A DNA stretch of 64,000 bases from Flavobacteriia bacterium (GTDB lineage Bacteria > Bacteroidota > Bacteroidia > Flavobacteriales_D > Crocinitomicaceae), in the NCBI GenBank assembly GCA_947464135.1, contig CANHVK010000002.1, positions 40,136-104,135 on the forward strand, written 5' to 3'. Positions 1 through 8,611 of this stretch are shown piece by piece. The notes beneath the pieces are model-generated. The model had not been told where the DNA came from. It worked only from the letters and a program-made list of their open reading frames with translations, and did no database searches. Both the position numbers and the translations under genes were made by a program. Position 1 is the stretch's first letter. Every line of letters starts with the position of its first letter.

Positions 1-2
1 AC

Positions 3-557
3 CTGGTGTACCCTACTCGTTCTGCAACTCCTAAACAATTGGATTCAACTGTATTTTTCTCTTTATTTAAAAAACGACCAAGAAAAGCAGGTATTGTATG
101 GTTTGTTCACATAGAAATTAAGTCTGACCCTTGGGGAGTAGATTATTCTGTAAATGAGGTTATTGATAAACACTGTTACCACGTTTCTATACAATTAGGT
201 TTCAAAGAAGAGCATCGAATAGAATATATGCTTCGTAAAATTCATTGCAAAATGGTTGAAAGAGGTGAAATAGAAGGGAAAAGTGTTTTTGAATGTGTCA
301 AAGGGCATTTCGAAGAACCTGACTTTAAATTTATTATGTTAAGTTCTCGTGTTGCTACAGACAATAAGTTAACACCTTTCCAAATTATTACCGTTAAAGC
401 TTATCGTTTCATAAAAGCAACAGGATTGAAAGCAGCAGAAGATTTTGGGTTGGATAAAACAAATGTAATGGAAGAATATGTTCCAATCAATGTTACAAAA
501 CAATACGAACAAGAACTTCACGAAGAATTTGAGAATTATTCTGCTACTAATAGTTAA
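3..557 (+). CDS. kup: Kup-type potassium uptake protein, C-terminal part (cut by window edge)
   Basis: The reading frame is open from base 3, so the gene enters from outside the window; the GTG at 6 is not a real start. The 180-odd residues match the cytoplasmic C-terminal region of Kup/HAK/KT potassium transporters, notably the segment with KKRPRKAGIVWFVHIE and the later LGFKEEHRIEYMLRK, where the family has an RRPK..YWFVH and a GFR.E.RI stretch. The membrane part lies upstream. Kup proteins import K+ with protons. prfB follows 6 bases after the stop, so the two may be cotranscribed. The assignment rests on motif recall, not on a search. Confidence 0.8.
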   Translation: MVYPTRSATPKQLDSTVFFSLFKKRPRKAGIVWFVHIEIKSDPWGVDYSVNEVIDKHCYHVSIQLGFKEEHRIEYMLRKIHCKMVERGEIEGKSVFECVKGHFEEPDFKFIMLSSRVATDNKLTPFQIITVKAYRFIKATGLKAAEDFGLDKTNVMEEYVPINVTKQYEQELHEEFENYSATNS

Positions 558-563
558 TTTGTT

Positions 564-1649
564 ATGATTAACCAAGATCAACTAAAAGAACTACAACAAC
601 GCATACAAGCGATTTCAACTTATTTGAAAATCGACCAAAAACGTATTGAATTACAAGAAAGTGAATTAAAGTCGCAAGACCCTACTTTTTGGGATAATCC
701 TAAAAAAGCAGAGGCTGATATGAAGCAAATTCGTACGTTGAAATTTTGGATAAATACCTACGAAACATTAGCATCTGCCGCAGATGATTTAGAAGTACTA
801 CTCGACTTCTTCAAAGAAGGAGAAGCTACAGAAAATGAATTAGATACTGCTTATGCAGAACTGAAAACAAATGTTGAAGAATTAGAATTAAAAAACATGC
901 TTTCAGGAGAAGAAGATCAGCTAAGTGCGGTTCTTCAAATCACATCTGGTGCTGGTGGTACAGAAAGTTGTGATTGGGCTTCTATGTTGATGCGTATGTA
1001 CACCATGTGGGCTCAAAAGAATAATTATAAACTAACTCAATTAAACTACCAGGATGGTGATGTTGCTGGGATTAAAACAGTAACCCTAGAAATCGAAGGT
1101 GACTTTGCATTTGGGTATCTAAAAGGAGAAAATGGAGTACATCGTTTGGTTCGTATTTCCCCTTTTGATTCTAATGCTAAACGTCACACATCTTTTGCAT
1201 CTGTTTATGTCTATCCATTAGTAGATGATACTATTGAAATCAATATTAATCCAGCAGATATCTCTTTCGAGACAATGCGTGCAAGTGGTGCTGGTGGACA
1301 AAATGTAAACAAAGTTGAAACAGCTGTTCGTTTACGTCACGCTCCAACTGGAATTATTATAGAAAACTCTGAATCTCGTTCACAATTAGCCAATAAAGAA
1401 AAAGCTATGCAATTGTTACGTTCACAATTATATGAATTAGAATTGCGTGCAAGAATGGAAAAACGGAATGAAATTGAAGCTAATAAGAAAAAAATAGAAT
1501 GGGGTTCACAAATTCGTAATTATGTCATGCATCCTTATAAATTGGTTAAAGATGTCCGAACAGGTTATGAATCAGGGAATGTAGAATCTATTATGGATGG
1601 AGATATAGATGAATTCTTAAAATCTTATTTGATGACTTTTGGGAATTAA
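564..1649 (+). CDS. prfB: Peptide chain release factor 2
   Basis: A 361-residue class I release factor that ends translation at UGA and UAA. The specificity tripeptide SPF is at residues 199-201 and the catalytic GGQ at 244-246 within [10 protein letters not shown]. The length is normal for RF2. The gene reads straight through in one frame: the autoregulatory +1 frameshift site (in-frame TGA after about 25 codons) found in many bacteria is missing. The corresponding place reads TAT TTG AAA, with TGA present only out of frame. The start ATG is 6 bases after the upstream Kup frame and agrees with the family N-terminus. Confidence 0.97.
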   Translation: MINQDQLKELQQRIQAISTYLKIDQKRIELQESELKSQDPTFWDNPKKAEADMKQIRTLKFWINTYETLASAADDLEVLLDFFKEGEATENELDTAYAELKTNVEELELKNMLSGEEDQLSAVLQITSGAGGTESCDWASMLMRMYTMWAQKNNYKLTQLNYQDGDVAGIKTVTLEIEGDFAFGYLKGENGVHRLVRISPFDSNAKRHTSFASVYVYPLVDDTIEININPADISFETMRASGAGGQNVNKVETAVRLRHAPTGIIIENSESRSQLANKEKAMQLLRSQLYELELRARMEKRNEIEANKKKIEWGSQIRNYVMHPYKLVKDVRTGYESGNVESIMDGDIDEFLKSYLMTFGN

Positions 1650-1651
1650 CT

Positions 1652-2413
1652 TTACCTCAAACAAAATCCTAATACAGTATCAATAAAAATCTCTGGTTGT
1701 TCAGCATGCACCCAATGACCTGCATCTTGAATTGTTACTAATGATGAATCCGGAAAAACAGCTTCTATTTCTTCCCAATCTTCATCCAATATATAATTGG
1801 AAAGTTCACCACGAATAAACAAAGAAACTGTCCAATTTTCTTCCATTTCTAAGGTCGAAAGGATTTCTGTCATTTCTCGTTCTAATACATCCACGTTCAT
1901 TCTCCAAGCTAACTGGCCTTTTTCTTTCCAGTATAAATTCTTTAATAAGAACTGTCTAACTCCATATGAATCGACAAACGGCAATAAGGATTTTTCTGCT
2001 TCTGAACGTGAAGCAACATTTTCTAAAGGAACTGAACGTATCCCCTTGATGATTTCATTATGATGCATCGGATATTGCTTAATACCAATATCAACGACAA
2101 TCATTTTTTCTAATTTATTAGGAAATTTATGGGCATACCACATAGCAGTTTTACCACCCATGGAATGACCCATTAAAATAAATTTATCAATACCCAAGTG
2201 TTGCATTAAACGATCTAAATCATCGGCCATGATATCATAGGTAAATTCTTCATGCCATGCAGAATGACCATGGTTGCGTTGGTCTACTAAAATTACCCTG
2301 TAATATTCCGAGATACGTTTTGCATGTGTTTGCCAATTATCTGAATTGCCAAACAAGCCGTGTAAAATTACAAATGGAGTTCCCTCACCTAATTCACGAT
2401 AATGAAGCAACAT
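1652..2413 (-). CDS. Alpha/beta-hydrolase, YbfF-like esterase family
   Basis: A 253-residue cytosolic alpha/beta-hydrolase without signal peptide. The oxyanion region ILHGLFGNSDNW is at 16-27, the nucleophile elbow GHSMGG puts Ser at 84, a candidate acid Asp lies in VVDIG at 108, and the catalytic His is in AGHWVHAEQP near 233. The early position of the acid after the nucleophile strand is as known for YbfF, which hydrolyses short acyl esters and acyl-CoA; the real substrate here is unknown. Its ATG overlaps the stop of the upstream HMA-protein gene (TAATG), so the pair is translationally coupled. It converges on prfB with only two bases between stops. Confidence 0.85.
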   Translation of the reverse strand: MLLHYRELGEGTPFVILHGLFGNSDNWQTHAKRISEYYRVILVDQRNHGHSAWHEEFTYDIMADDLDRLMQHLGIDKFILMGHSMGGKTAMWYAHKFPNKLEKMIVVDIGIKQYPMHHNEIIKGIRSVPLENVASRSEAEKSLLPFVDSYGVRQFLLKNLYWKEKGQLAWRMNVDVLEREMTEILSTLEMEENWTVSLFIRGELSNYILDEDWEEIEAVFPDSSLVTIQDAGHWVHAEQPEIFIDTVLGFCLR

Positions 2414-2769
2414 TATAAATTTACTTTAAATTGTTTGTCATTTAATTGACTAATAATTGAAATGATTTTTTCTTTTGAAATAGCTGTACTATCAAATGCT
2501 ATGGTAGCAACATTAACTTTACGCTCATCTTTAAAATCAAAGGAGCATCTATCCACTGCTTTGGTATCTTTTAACGCTTTACGAATGGAACTTCCACACC
2601 CCATTTCGCATACCATACCTTCTATGTTTAGGGTTATTGATTTATTTACATTAACCTTAACAGGTGTTTCTTTTTTAGTAATATTTACAGTTGATTTTGC
2701 TTGGGTCTCCTTTTGATTACAAGAAATAACAAGCATAAAGAAAATAAGTCCGTAAAAAATCTTTTTCAT
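2413..2769 (-). CDS. Lipoprotein with heavy-metal-associated (HMA) domain
   Basis: A 118-residue exported protein. The N-terminus has a lipoprotein signal ending in LVISC (Cys 17), so it is probably anchored to a membrane on the periplasmic side. Residues about 45-118 form an HMA ferredoxin-like fold beginning ITLNIEGMVCEMGCG. The metal loop has Cys-x-x-x-Cys spacing instead of the usual Cys-x-x-Cys of copper chaperones. This could bind Cu(I) or another soft metal, but no metal transporter is nearby to support a role. It is the first gene of a two-gene unit with the downstream hydrolase, a link I cannot explain. Confidence 0.75.
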   Translation of the reverse strand: MKKIFYGLIFFMLVISCNQKETQAKSTVNITKKETPVKVNVNKSITLNIEGMVCEMGCGSSIRKALKDTKAVDRCSFDFKDERKVNVATIAFDSTAISKEKIISIISQLNDKQFKVNL

Positions 2770-2792
2770 CGTAATTCAATTAATAGATAGAA

Positions 2793-2800
2793 CAAAGGTA
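2793..2800 (-). promoter_or_regulatory. Candidate -7 element for the HMA/hydrolase unit
   Basis: CAAAGGTA on the plus strand is TACCTTTG on the minus strand, matching the Bacteroidota -7 consensus TAnnTTTG, 24 bases before the HMA gene start. No good TTG is found at the expected -33 distance. Confidence 0.4.
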
Positions 2801-2860
2801 ATGAGTATTCAGAATAGTATATACACTAGACATATCAAAAACAAAAAAAAGATTCAAGTG

Positions 2861-2890
2861 TTGTATTATTGAATTAAATATGTACCTTTG
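2861..2890 (+). promoter_or_regulatory. Promoter of the bcp-type peroxiredoxin gene
   Basis: TTG at 2861-2863, 19 bases, then TACCTTTG at 2883-2890. This fits the Bacteroidota primary sigma promoter (TTG at -33, TAnnTTTG at -7). The gene start lies 37 bases further on. Confidence 0.65.
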
Positions 2891-2927
2891 ATTAAATTAT
2901 AATCTTTTTTTGTTTAAAATATCAACA

Positions 2928-3392
2928 ATGACAACACTAAAGAAAAACGATAAAGCGCCTGTTTTTTCAGGAAAAGACCAAGATGGAAACATCATTTCAA
3001 ACGAAACCTTAACTGGAAAAAAGTATGTAATATACTTTTATCCGAAAGATATGACTCCTGGGTGTACAGACCAAGCTTGTAATTTGAGAGATAACTATAC
3101 ACAATTAGGTCAAGAAGGAATTCAGATTATTGGAGTTAGTATGGACAGTGAAAGTTCGCATCAGAAATTTATTGCAAAACATACTTTGCCTTTTCCCTTA
3201 ATTGCAGATACTGATAAAAGTGTAATTAATGCATTTGGAGTGTGGGGTCCAAAAAAGTTTATGGGTAAAGAATACGATGGTATTCACCGTACTACTTTCT
3301 TGGTTAATGAAGAAGGTGTTATAGTAGATGTAATCTCAAAACCTAAAACTAAAGACCACGCAAAAGAAATATTAGCGGGTTTTAATCAATAA
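2928..3392 (+). CDS. bcp: Thioredoxin-dependent thiol peroxidase (PrxQ/Bcp type)
   Basis: A 154-residue peroxiredoxin that reduces hydroperoxides using thioredoxin. The active-site segment YPKDMTPGCTDQACNLRD places the peroxidatic Cys at 46 and the resolving Cys at 51, the spacing of the BCP/PrxQ subgroup. I chose the ATG at 2928, not the TTG 18 bases upstream, because the protein then starts like its relatives (MTTLKKNDKAP) and the TTG lies in the leader. It has its own promoter and stands alone; recA follows 74 bases later with another promoter. Confidence 0.93.
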   Translation: MTTLKKNDKAPVFSGKDQDGNIISNETLTGKKYVIYFYPKDMTPGCTDQACNLRDNYTQLGQEGIQIIGVSMDSESSHQKFIAKHTLPFPLIADTDKSVINAFGVWGPKKFMGKEYDGIHRTTFLVNEEGVIVDVISKPKTKDHAKEILAGFNQ

Positions 3393-3400
3393 TTTTTAAA

Positions 3401-3417
3401 ACGTAAAATATTTACGT
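3401..3417. promoter_or_regulatory. Perfect palindrome upstream of recA, candidate operator
   Basis: ACGTAAA-ATA-TTTACGT is a perfect 7-bp inverted repeat with a 3-bp centre. It starts 8 bases after the bcp stop and covers the place where the -33 element of the recA promoter should be. A dimeric repressor bound here would block recA transcription, as an SOS repressor would, but no such regulator is seen in the window. Confidence 0.5.
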
Positions 3418-3428
3418 ACTACTTACCA

Positions 3429-3436
3429 TAACTTTG
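3429..3436 (+). promoter_or_regulatory. -7 element of the recA promoter
   Basis: TAACTTTG matches TAnnTTTG, 30 bases before the recA ATG. A clear TTG is not present 19 bases upstream; that place is occupied by the palindrome at 3401-3417. Confidence 0.55.
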
Positions 3437-3466
3437 TATCATCACTAACAACAAAAACTAGAAAAC

Positions 3467-4495
3467 ATGTCAAAAGAAGTTAACATAGAAAAATTAAAAG
3501 CACTTCAACTTACAATGGATAAGTTAGATAAAACTTTCGGAAAAGGAAGTGTTATGAAACTAGGAGATTCAGCTATTGAAGAAGTAGAAGTAATACCAAC
3601 CGGTTCTATCACATTAGATTTAGCATTAGGTGTTAACGGATTCCCTAAAGGACGAATTGTAGAAATCTATGGTCCAGAATCATCAGGTAAAACAACGTTA
3701 GCTATTCACGCGATTGCAGAATGTCAAAAAAATGGCGGAATTGCAGCAATCATTGATGCTGAACATGCTTTCGACCAATTTTATGCTAAAAAACTAGGGG
3801 TTGATATCGATAACTTATTAATTTCTCAACCAGATAATGGAGAGCAAGCATTAGAAATTGCGGATAATCTAATTCGTTCAGGTGCAATTGATTTAATCGT
3901 TATAGATTCAGTAGCAGCATTGACTCCAAAAGCTGAGATTGAAGGGGAAATGGGGGATTCTCAAATGGGTTTACAAGCACGTTTGATGTCTAAAGCACTG
4001 AGAAAATTAACAGGTTCTATCTCTAAAGCTAAATGTTCTTGTATTTTCATCAACCAATTAAGAGATAAAATTGGTGTAATGTTTGGAAATCCTGAAACTA
4101 CTACGGGTGGTAATGCATTAAAGTTTTATGCTTCAGTTAGAATAGATATCCGTAAAGCAACTCAATTGAAAGATGGAGAAGAAGTAATCGGAAACCGTGT
4201 AAAAGTAAAAGTGGTAAAAAACAAAGTTGCGCCTCCTTTCAGAAAAGCGGAATTTGATATTATGTATGGTGAAGGTATTTCTAAAGTTGGTGAAATTATC
4301 GATTTAGGAGTTGACTTAAATATCATCAAGAAAAGTGGTTCATGGTTCTCTTATGGTGAAACAAAATTAGGACAAGGTCGTGATGCGGTTAAAAACCTAA
4401 TTCAAGACAATCCAGAATTAATGGAAGAATTGGAAACTAAAATCAAAAGTGCATTGACAAAAGAAGATGCAAAAGAGATTTTAATGAGTGAATAA
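3467..4495 (+). CDS. recA: Recombinase A
   Basis: A 342-residue RecA, the ATP-dependent strand-exchange protein of homologous recombination and, in many bacteria, the co-protease that triggers self-cleavage of LexA-like proteins. Walker A GPESSGKT is at residues 69-76, and [16 protein letters not shown] and the L2 region around [15 protein letters not shown] are all present. Length and ends are normal. It is preceded by a -7 element and a perfect palindrome and followed by a strong terminator, so it is a single-gene unit. Its presence matters for the S24-containing protein at 22415-24586, whose self-cleavage could depend on it. Confidence 0.99.
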   Translation: MSKEVNIEKLKALQLTMDKLDKTFGKGSVMKLGDSAIEEVEVIPTGSITLDLALGVNGFPKGRIVEIYGPESSGKTTLAIHAIAECQKNGGIAAIIDAEHAFDQFYAKKLGVDIDNLLISQPDNGEQALEIADNLIRSGAIDLIVIDSVAALTPKAEIEGEMGDSQMGLQARLMSKALRKLTGSISKAKCSCIFINQLRDKIGVMFGNPETTTGGNALKFYASVRIDIRKATQLKDGEEVIGNRVKVKVVKNKVAPPFRKAEFDIMYGEGISKVGEIIDLGVDLNIIKKSGSWFSYGETKLGQGRDAVKNLIQDNPELMEELETKIKSALTKEDAKEILMSE

Positions 4496-4513
4496 AAAAG
4501 AATAAATAAGTAT

Positions 4514-4542
4514 AAAAATGCGAGGAAATCCTCGCATTTTTT
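4514..4542. terminator. Bidirectional terminator between recA and aspartate kinase
   Basis: The hairpin has arms AAAAATGCGAGG and CCTCGCATTTTT around AAAT, followed by T on the plus strand and preceded by A, so it can serve both converging genes. The last base of its T run is part of the aspartate kinase stop codon. Confidence 0.85.
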
Positions 4543-5815
4543 ATTTGATATTTCTCATCAATATTCGAGCAGTTTGTTTAGATTTTTGCGTCAATATAAT
4601 TTCTTTATCAATAGTAACACGATCAATAGTTGCTTGGTCATAATGTCGAATAGTAACTAATTCAAGACCTTCTTCTATAGTAACAATAAAATCACTCTCT
4701 AATTGACTAAACAAATTTTTAATAACTGAAGGTTTGTTCTCGATAACAAAGTCAAAACTAATCGCTGAATTTTGCATCAAATTAATTTGAACTCCTGAAG
4801 TTGAAAGAATATTAAATAAATGACTTAGGTTTTCTTCTACAATAAATGAAAAATCTTTAGGGGTAATGCCCACTTTAATCTGATTCATTTTAAAAATAAA
4901 CGATGGAACCAAGTGGTCGTAATCAGTTACAGATGAGATAACAGTACCAGAAGCGGAAGGATCAACAAAAGATTTTACATATAAAGGTATATTTTTGTTT
5001 TGTAACGGTTTAATTGTCTTTGGATGAATGACTGTAGCTCCATAATAAGCTAATTCTATAGCTTCTTGAAAGGAAATTTGATTTAATTTGATTGTTTTAT
5101 CAAACCATTTAGGATCAGCATTTAGCATACCAGGAACATCTTTCCAAATAGTAACGCTCTCAGCATCTAAACAGTAAGCAAATATACCTGCAGAGTAATC
5201 AGAACCTTCGCGACCTAAAGTTGTAGCAAAACCTTCTGCAGTAGCACCAATAAAACCTTGAGTAACGATTACATCTGATGTTTTAAATAAAGGTCTAAGG
5301 TTCAAATCTATTAATTCCTGTGTTTTTTTCCAATCAACGAACGCATTTCGATAGTTATTATCCGTACGAATGAACTGTTTCGTATCAATCCATATTGCTG
5401 ATACTGTTCTATCTAAAAGATAGGCTTCTATAATTTTAGTACTAATGACTTCTCCTAAAGATACAATTTGATCATATTCATAATCATATTTTTCAGAAAA
5501 GGGTTTTTTAATCTTTTCAAAAAGAAATTCCTTCATATCGTCTAAAAAAGTAACTAACCCTTCGTGTCTTTCAAGAAATAAATTATCAACTATTTTTAAA
5601 TGATATTTTATAATTTCTTCAACTAAATAGCGATATGACTCATAGTTATTCGTTGATAACGCATCAACAATTTCTTCTAAAGCATTTGTAGTTTTTCCCA
5701 TTGCAGAAACTACAACTAATTTCTTTTTAGTTGGAAACAAAGAAATAATCTGAGCAACATTTTTAACTGCAGAAGCATCTTTTACCGAAGCACCACCAAA
5801 CTTAAAAACTAACAT
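4541..5815 (-). CDS. lysC: Aspartate kinase (monofunctional)
   Basis: A 424-residue aspartate kinase, first step of the aspartate family pathway (lysine, threonine, methionine, diaminopimelate). The N-terminal VFKFGGASV substrate/phosphate motif is at 3-11, and TLGREGSDYSAG and ELAYYGATVIHPKT mark the kinase domain. The last 130 residues look like the ACT regulatory region, so feedback control is likely. The next enzyme, asd, is at 32999-34003 and not linked. It is the last gene of a minus-strand unit with the small outer-membrane-like protein (3-base gap) and the CvpA-like protein. Confidence 0.93.
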   Translation of the reverse strand: MLVFKFGGASVKDASAVKNVAQIISLFPTKKKLVVVSAMGKTTNALEEIVDALSTNNYESYRYLVEEIIKYHLKIVDNLFLERHEGLVTFLDDMKEFLFEKIKKPFSEKYDYEYDQIVSLGEVISTKIIEAYLLDRTVSAIWIDTKQFIRTDNNYRNAFVDWKKTQELIDLNLRPLFKTSDVIVTQGFIGATAEGFATTLGREGSDYSAGIFAYCLDAESVTIWKDVPGMLNADPKWFDKTIKLNQISFQEAIELAYYGATVIHPKTIKPLQNKNIPLYVKSFVDPSASGTVISSVTDYDHLVPSFIFKMNQIKVGITPKDFSFIVEENLSHLFNILSTSGVQINLMQNSAISFDFVIENKPSVIKNLFSQLESDFIVTIEEGLELVTIRHYDQATIDRVTIDKEIILTQKSKQTARILMRNIK

Positions 5816-5818
5816 AAT

Positions 5819-6340
5819 TTAATTTATTTTTTCGATATCAAAATCACGATTTTGTATAAAAACGAATCTTAAAGACACAAAAAAATCATTTGATGAAATT
5901 AATTTTGAATCTTTAGATAAGAAATTATATCCTGTTTGTAAATGCAATTGAGAAAATTTAAATCCAATAACAGGAGTAAAACCAACTGCATTTAAATAAT
6001 AGTTTGTTCTGTATACAAGGTTTGCACCATAAGTTAAATTAAGCCTACCTTGTTTAAACCAATATCCTAATTCATATCCTAAAACATTATTATACAGATT
6101 ATAATTAAAACCACCATGAAAAGAATGGATATAAGGTTTAATTAACTGAATTTTTTTCCATTGATATTCAAAACCAAACTCTACATTATTGTATTTACCT
6201 CTTTGTAAACCTAAATAAGGACCATATTTAGAAACATCAAATTTATATCTGGGTATTTTATTCCAAAAACTACTTGATTCTTGGCTAACAGACAAAAAAC
6301 TAATAAAAAAAATATATAATAAAACTAACCTAATCTTCAT
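5819..6340 (-). CDS. Hypothetical exported protein, possibly outer-membrane beta-barrel
   Basis: A 173-residue protein of unknown function. A signal peptide (MKIRLVLLYIFFISFLSVSQ) is followed by about 150 residues rich in Tyr, Phe, Asn and Gly with alternating hydrophobic patterns (YLGLQRGKYNNVEFGFEYQW and similar), as in short outer-membrane barrels. There is no catalytic motif. Its start overlaps the end of the CvpA-like gene by 11 bases and its stop is 3 bases before aspartate kinase, so the three are cotranscribed. No link to lysine synthesis is evident. Confidence 0.65.
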   Translation of the reverse strand: MKIRLVLLYIFFISFLSVSQESSSFWNKIPRYKFDVSKYGPYLGLQRGKYNNVEFGFEYQWKKIQLIKPYIHSFHGGFNYNLYNNVLGYELGYWFKQGRLNLTYGANLVYRTNYYLNAVGFTPVIGFKFSQLHLQTGYNFLSKDSKLISSNDFFVSLRFVFIQNRDFDIEKIN

Positions 6341-6959
6341 AAGTAAAATATATTTCTCTTAACCGTACTGAATCATTCGTTTTAATACCCAAACTATCTG
6401 CTAAAAATTTTGCACGACGTACTTCTTTAACAGAATATCTTGATGAGTCAGTATCTAATAAGTTGTGAATAAAAATGTTACTTTCTTTTATTCCAGGAAT
6501 TGTGAGTTTGGAAACCTGCATAACAGGATGATAAAGTAAAGATTCTTCTTTTACTTTTGGAGGAAAAAAACCTATTTTCTCATCATATGACTCGACTAAT
6601 ATTAAAAGTGTACTTAATATATATAAGTATTTTAAAACAGAGAAAAATACACCAGCAAGCTTATTTATTGGTGTTAATTGAGTTACCTTTATTATTTTCT
6701 CAATAGTCTTTCCTAGAAAATAAACCATAGCACCAATGGCTAAAAAGGTTAAAGTAAATGCAATTACAGGAACATATTTTGAAGACATTCCAACACTATT
6801 TCTCAAAAAAGATGCTGTAAAATCTGAAAAATGAATACCTGCATAAATTCCAACAAATAGTGCTAATAATGTAAAAATTTCAATTATTAAGCCATGCTTA
6901 AACCCTTTCCAAGCAGCATAAACTATAGGTACAAGTAAAACAATATCAATAAAATTCAT
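6330..6959 (-). CDS. CvpA family membrane protein
   Basis: A 209-residue inner-membrane protein with four predicted membrane segments, starting MNFIDIVLLVPIVYAAWKGF with the family's N-terminal pattern (D..l.......G...G). CvpA proteins were named for colicin V production and affect envelope function; the biochemical role is not known. I use the ATG at 6959, since the open frame to 7013 adds 18 residues that are mostly aromatic and not family-like. It is the first gene of the unit with the exported protein and aspartate kinase. Confidence 0.8.
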   Translation of the reverse strand: MNFIDIVLLVPIVYAAWKGFKHGLIIEIFTLLALFVGIYAGIHFSDFTASFLRNSVGMSSKYVPVIAFTLTFLAIGAMVYFLGKTIEKIIKVTQLTPINKLAGVFFSVLKYLYILSTLLILVESYDEKIGFFPPKVKEESLLYHPVMQVSKLTIPGIKESNIFIHNLLDTDSSRYSVKEVRRAKFLADSLGIKTNDSVRLREIYFTYED

Positions 6960-7050
6960 CAAAAAAAAATTGAATTCTAAATTAAACCGAAAAAAAATAT
7001 AAATAGAAATCAATAAAATAACTTCTTAACTCAATATTGTGAATTAGAGT

Positions 7051-7084
7051 ATAAAAAAAGAGGTTGCCTAATGACAACCTCTTT
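7051..7084 (-). terminator. Terminator of the AhpC-type peroxiredoxin gene
   Basis: Arms AAAGAGGTTG (7057-7066) and CAACCTCTTT (7075-7084) form a perfect 10-bp stem with an 8-base loop. On the minus strand it is followed by a run of T. Confidence 0.85.
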
Positions 7085-7104
7085 CCACATTATAAATTAA
7101 CTTT

Positions 7105-7737
7105 TTAGTGTTTAGCTAAATAATCAGCAACACCATCAAAAGATGCTTTCATTCCTTCATCACCTTTTGTCCAGTTTGCAGGACAAACTTCACCATTTTC
7201 TTCGAAGAATTGTAACGCATCAACCATACGTAACGCTTCGTCTACATTTCTACCTAATGGGAAATTGTTAACTAATTGGTGCATTACAATTCCGTTTTTA
7301 TCGATTAAAAACAAACCTCTATAAGCAATCATTGGTCCAGTAGCGATTAGGTTACCGTCTACATCATAATCGTATTCTCCTGCTAAAACTCCGTAAGCTT
7401 CTGAAATAATTTTTGAAGTGTCAGCAATGATTGGGTAAGTAACTCCTTGAATTCCTCCTTTATTTTTTGGAACCTGTAACCATCCCCAGTGAGATTCTTC
7501 TGTATCTGTAGAACAAGCTACCACTTTTGCTCCTCTTGCTTCAAATTCAGCTAATTTTGATTGAAAAGCATGTAATTCAGAAGGACAAACGAATGTAAAA
7601 TCTTTCGGATAGAAAAATAATACAACTGGGTTTTTTCCCACGAATTGATCTAATGAGAAATTCGAAACAACTTCTCCACCATTTATAACAGCTCCTGCAG
7701 AAAAATGAGGCGCTTTTTTACCAACTAATACTCCCAT
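7105..7737 (-). CDS. Typical 2-Cys peroxiredoxin (AhpC/Prx1 type)
   Basis: A 210-residue cytosolic peroxidase. The peroxidatic Cys 51 lies in FTFVCPSE and the resolving Cys 185 in EVCPANW near the C-terminus, which defines the typical 2-Cys class. The GG(L/I)G hyperoxidation motif is altered (GGIQG) and the C-terminal YF is absent, so the enzyme should resist overoxidation. No ahpF is adjacent; thioredoxin is the likely reductant. It stands alone between its own -7 element and a strong terminator, divergent from ppa. Confidence 0.93.
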   Translation of the reverse strand: MGVLVGKKAPHFSAGAVINGGEVVSNFSLDQFVGKNPVVLFFYPKDFTFVCPSELHAFQSKLAEFEARGAKVVACSTDTEESHWGWLQVPKNKGGIQGVTYPIIADTSKIISEAYGVLAGEYDYDVDGNLIATGPMIAYRGLFLIDKNGIVMHQLVNNFPLGRNVDEALRMVDALQFFEENGEVCPANWTKGDEGMKASFDGVADYLAKH

Positions 7738-7771
7738 GTTTTAAAATTTAAGTTTTGAATTTTAAGTAATA

Positions 7772-7779
7772 CAAATTTA
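7772..7779 (-). promoter_or_regulatory. Candidate -7 element of the 2-Cys peroxiredoxin gene
   Basis: TAAATTTG on the minus strand, 34 bases before the start codon. A matching TTG at -33 is not clear. Confidence 0.4.
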
Positions 7780-7830
7780 AGGATTGATTTGTTTTAAATA
7801 TTAATATTTTATCAAAACTACATAAACTAT

Positions 7831-7838
7831 TATCTTTG
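7831..7838 (+). promoter_or_regulatory. Candidate -7 element of ppa
   Basis: TATCTTTG matches TAnnTTTG and lies 19 bases before the ppa ATG. The -33 region is AT-rich without a clear TTG. Confidence 0.5.
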
Positions 7839-7857
7839 TAACACAATTTAACAAATC

Positions 7858-8550
7858 ATGAAAGAAGAAATCAAAAAAATAGTGGATGCAATGAGTCAAC
7901 GTTTTGTTGCTCACCCATGGCATGGTATAGAAGTTGGTGATAAAGCACCTGCTATTGTTAATGCTTTTATTGAAATCACGCCTGCTGATTCAATTAAGTA
8001 TGAAATTGACAAACCATCTGGGCACATTATGGTTGATAGACCACAAAAATTATCTAATCATATGCCATGTTTATATGGTTTTGTTCCTAAAACTTACTGC
8101 GATACTCAAGTTGCAGCTTTTGCAAATGAAAAAACAGGTAGAAACGATATAGATGGAGATGGAGATCCATTAGATATTTGTGTATTGAGTGAAAGATCAT
8201 TTAATCATACAAACATTCTTTGTGAAGCAAAAGTTGTAGGAGGTTTCCGCATGCTAGATGGCGGAGAAGCTGATGATAAAATTATTGCAGTACTTAAAGG
8301 AGACCAAGCTTATGGTGAATTCAATGATATTTCCGAAATGCCTAAAATGGTAATTGACAGAGTTCGTCATTTCTTCTTAACATACAAAGATTTAGATGGA
8401 GGAGCTAAGAATGTTGAAATTACACATGTATATGGTCGTGAAGAAGCATTTGAAGTTATAAAAAGAGCAACAGCAGACTATGATGCAAAATTTGGCGATG
8501 TTAACGAAAATTTAGTTGAAGCTTTATTAAACGCTGTATCAGTGAAATAA
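7858..8550 (+). CDS. ppa: Inorganic pyrophosphatase (family I)
   Basis: A 230-residue soluble pyrophosphatase that hydrolyses PPi to phosphate and pulls biosynthetic reactions forward. The signature DGDGDPLDICV carries the metal-binding aspartates, and YGFVPKTYC and the conserved RVRHFFLTYKDL helix are present. The N-terminus is longer than in E. coli Ppa, as is common in Bacteroidota. It is a single gene with its own -7 element and terminator. Confidence 0.95.
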   Translation: MKEEIKKIVDAMSQRFVAHPWHGIEVGDKAPAIVNAFIEITPADSIKYEIDKPSGHIMVDRPQKLSNHMPCLYGFVPKTYCDTQVAAFANEKTGRNDIDGDGDPLDICVLSERSFNHTNILCEAKVVGGFRMLDGGEADDKIIAVLKGDQAYGEFNDISEMPKMVIDRVRHFFLTYKDLDGGAKNVEITHVYGREEAFEVIKRATADYDAKFGDVNENLVEALLNAVSVK

Positions 8551-8565
8551 TTAACTTTTTAGATA

Positions 8566-8602
8566 AGAAAATAGGTGTTAGAGAATAATACCTATTTTTT
8601 TC
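8566..8602 (+). terminator. Terminator of ppa
   Basis: Arms AAAATAGGTGTTA and TAATACCTATTTT pair with one G-U pair around a GAGAA loop, followed by TT and C. Confidence 0.75.
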
Positions 8603-8611
8603 TTATAAAAA

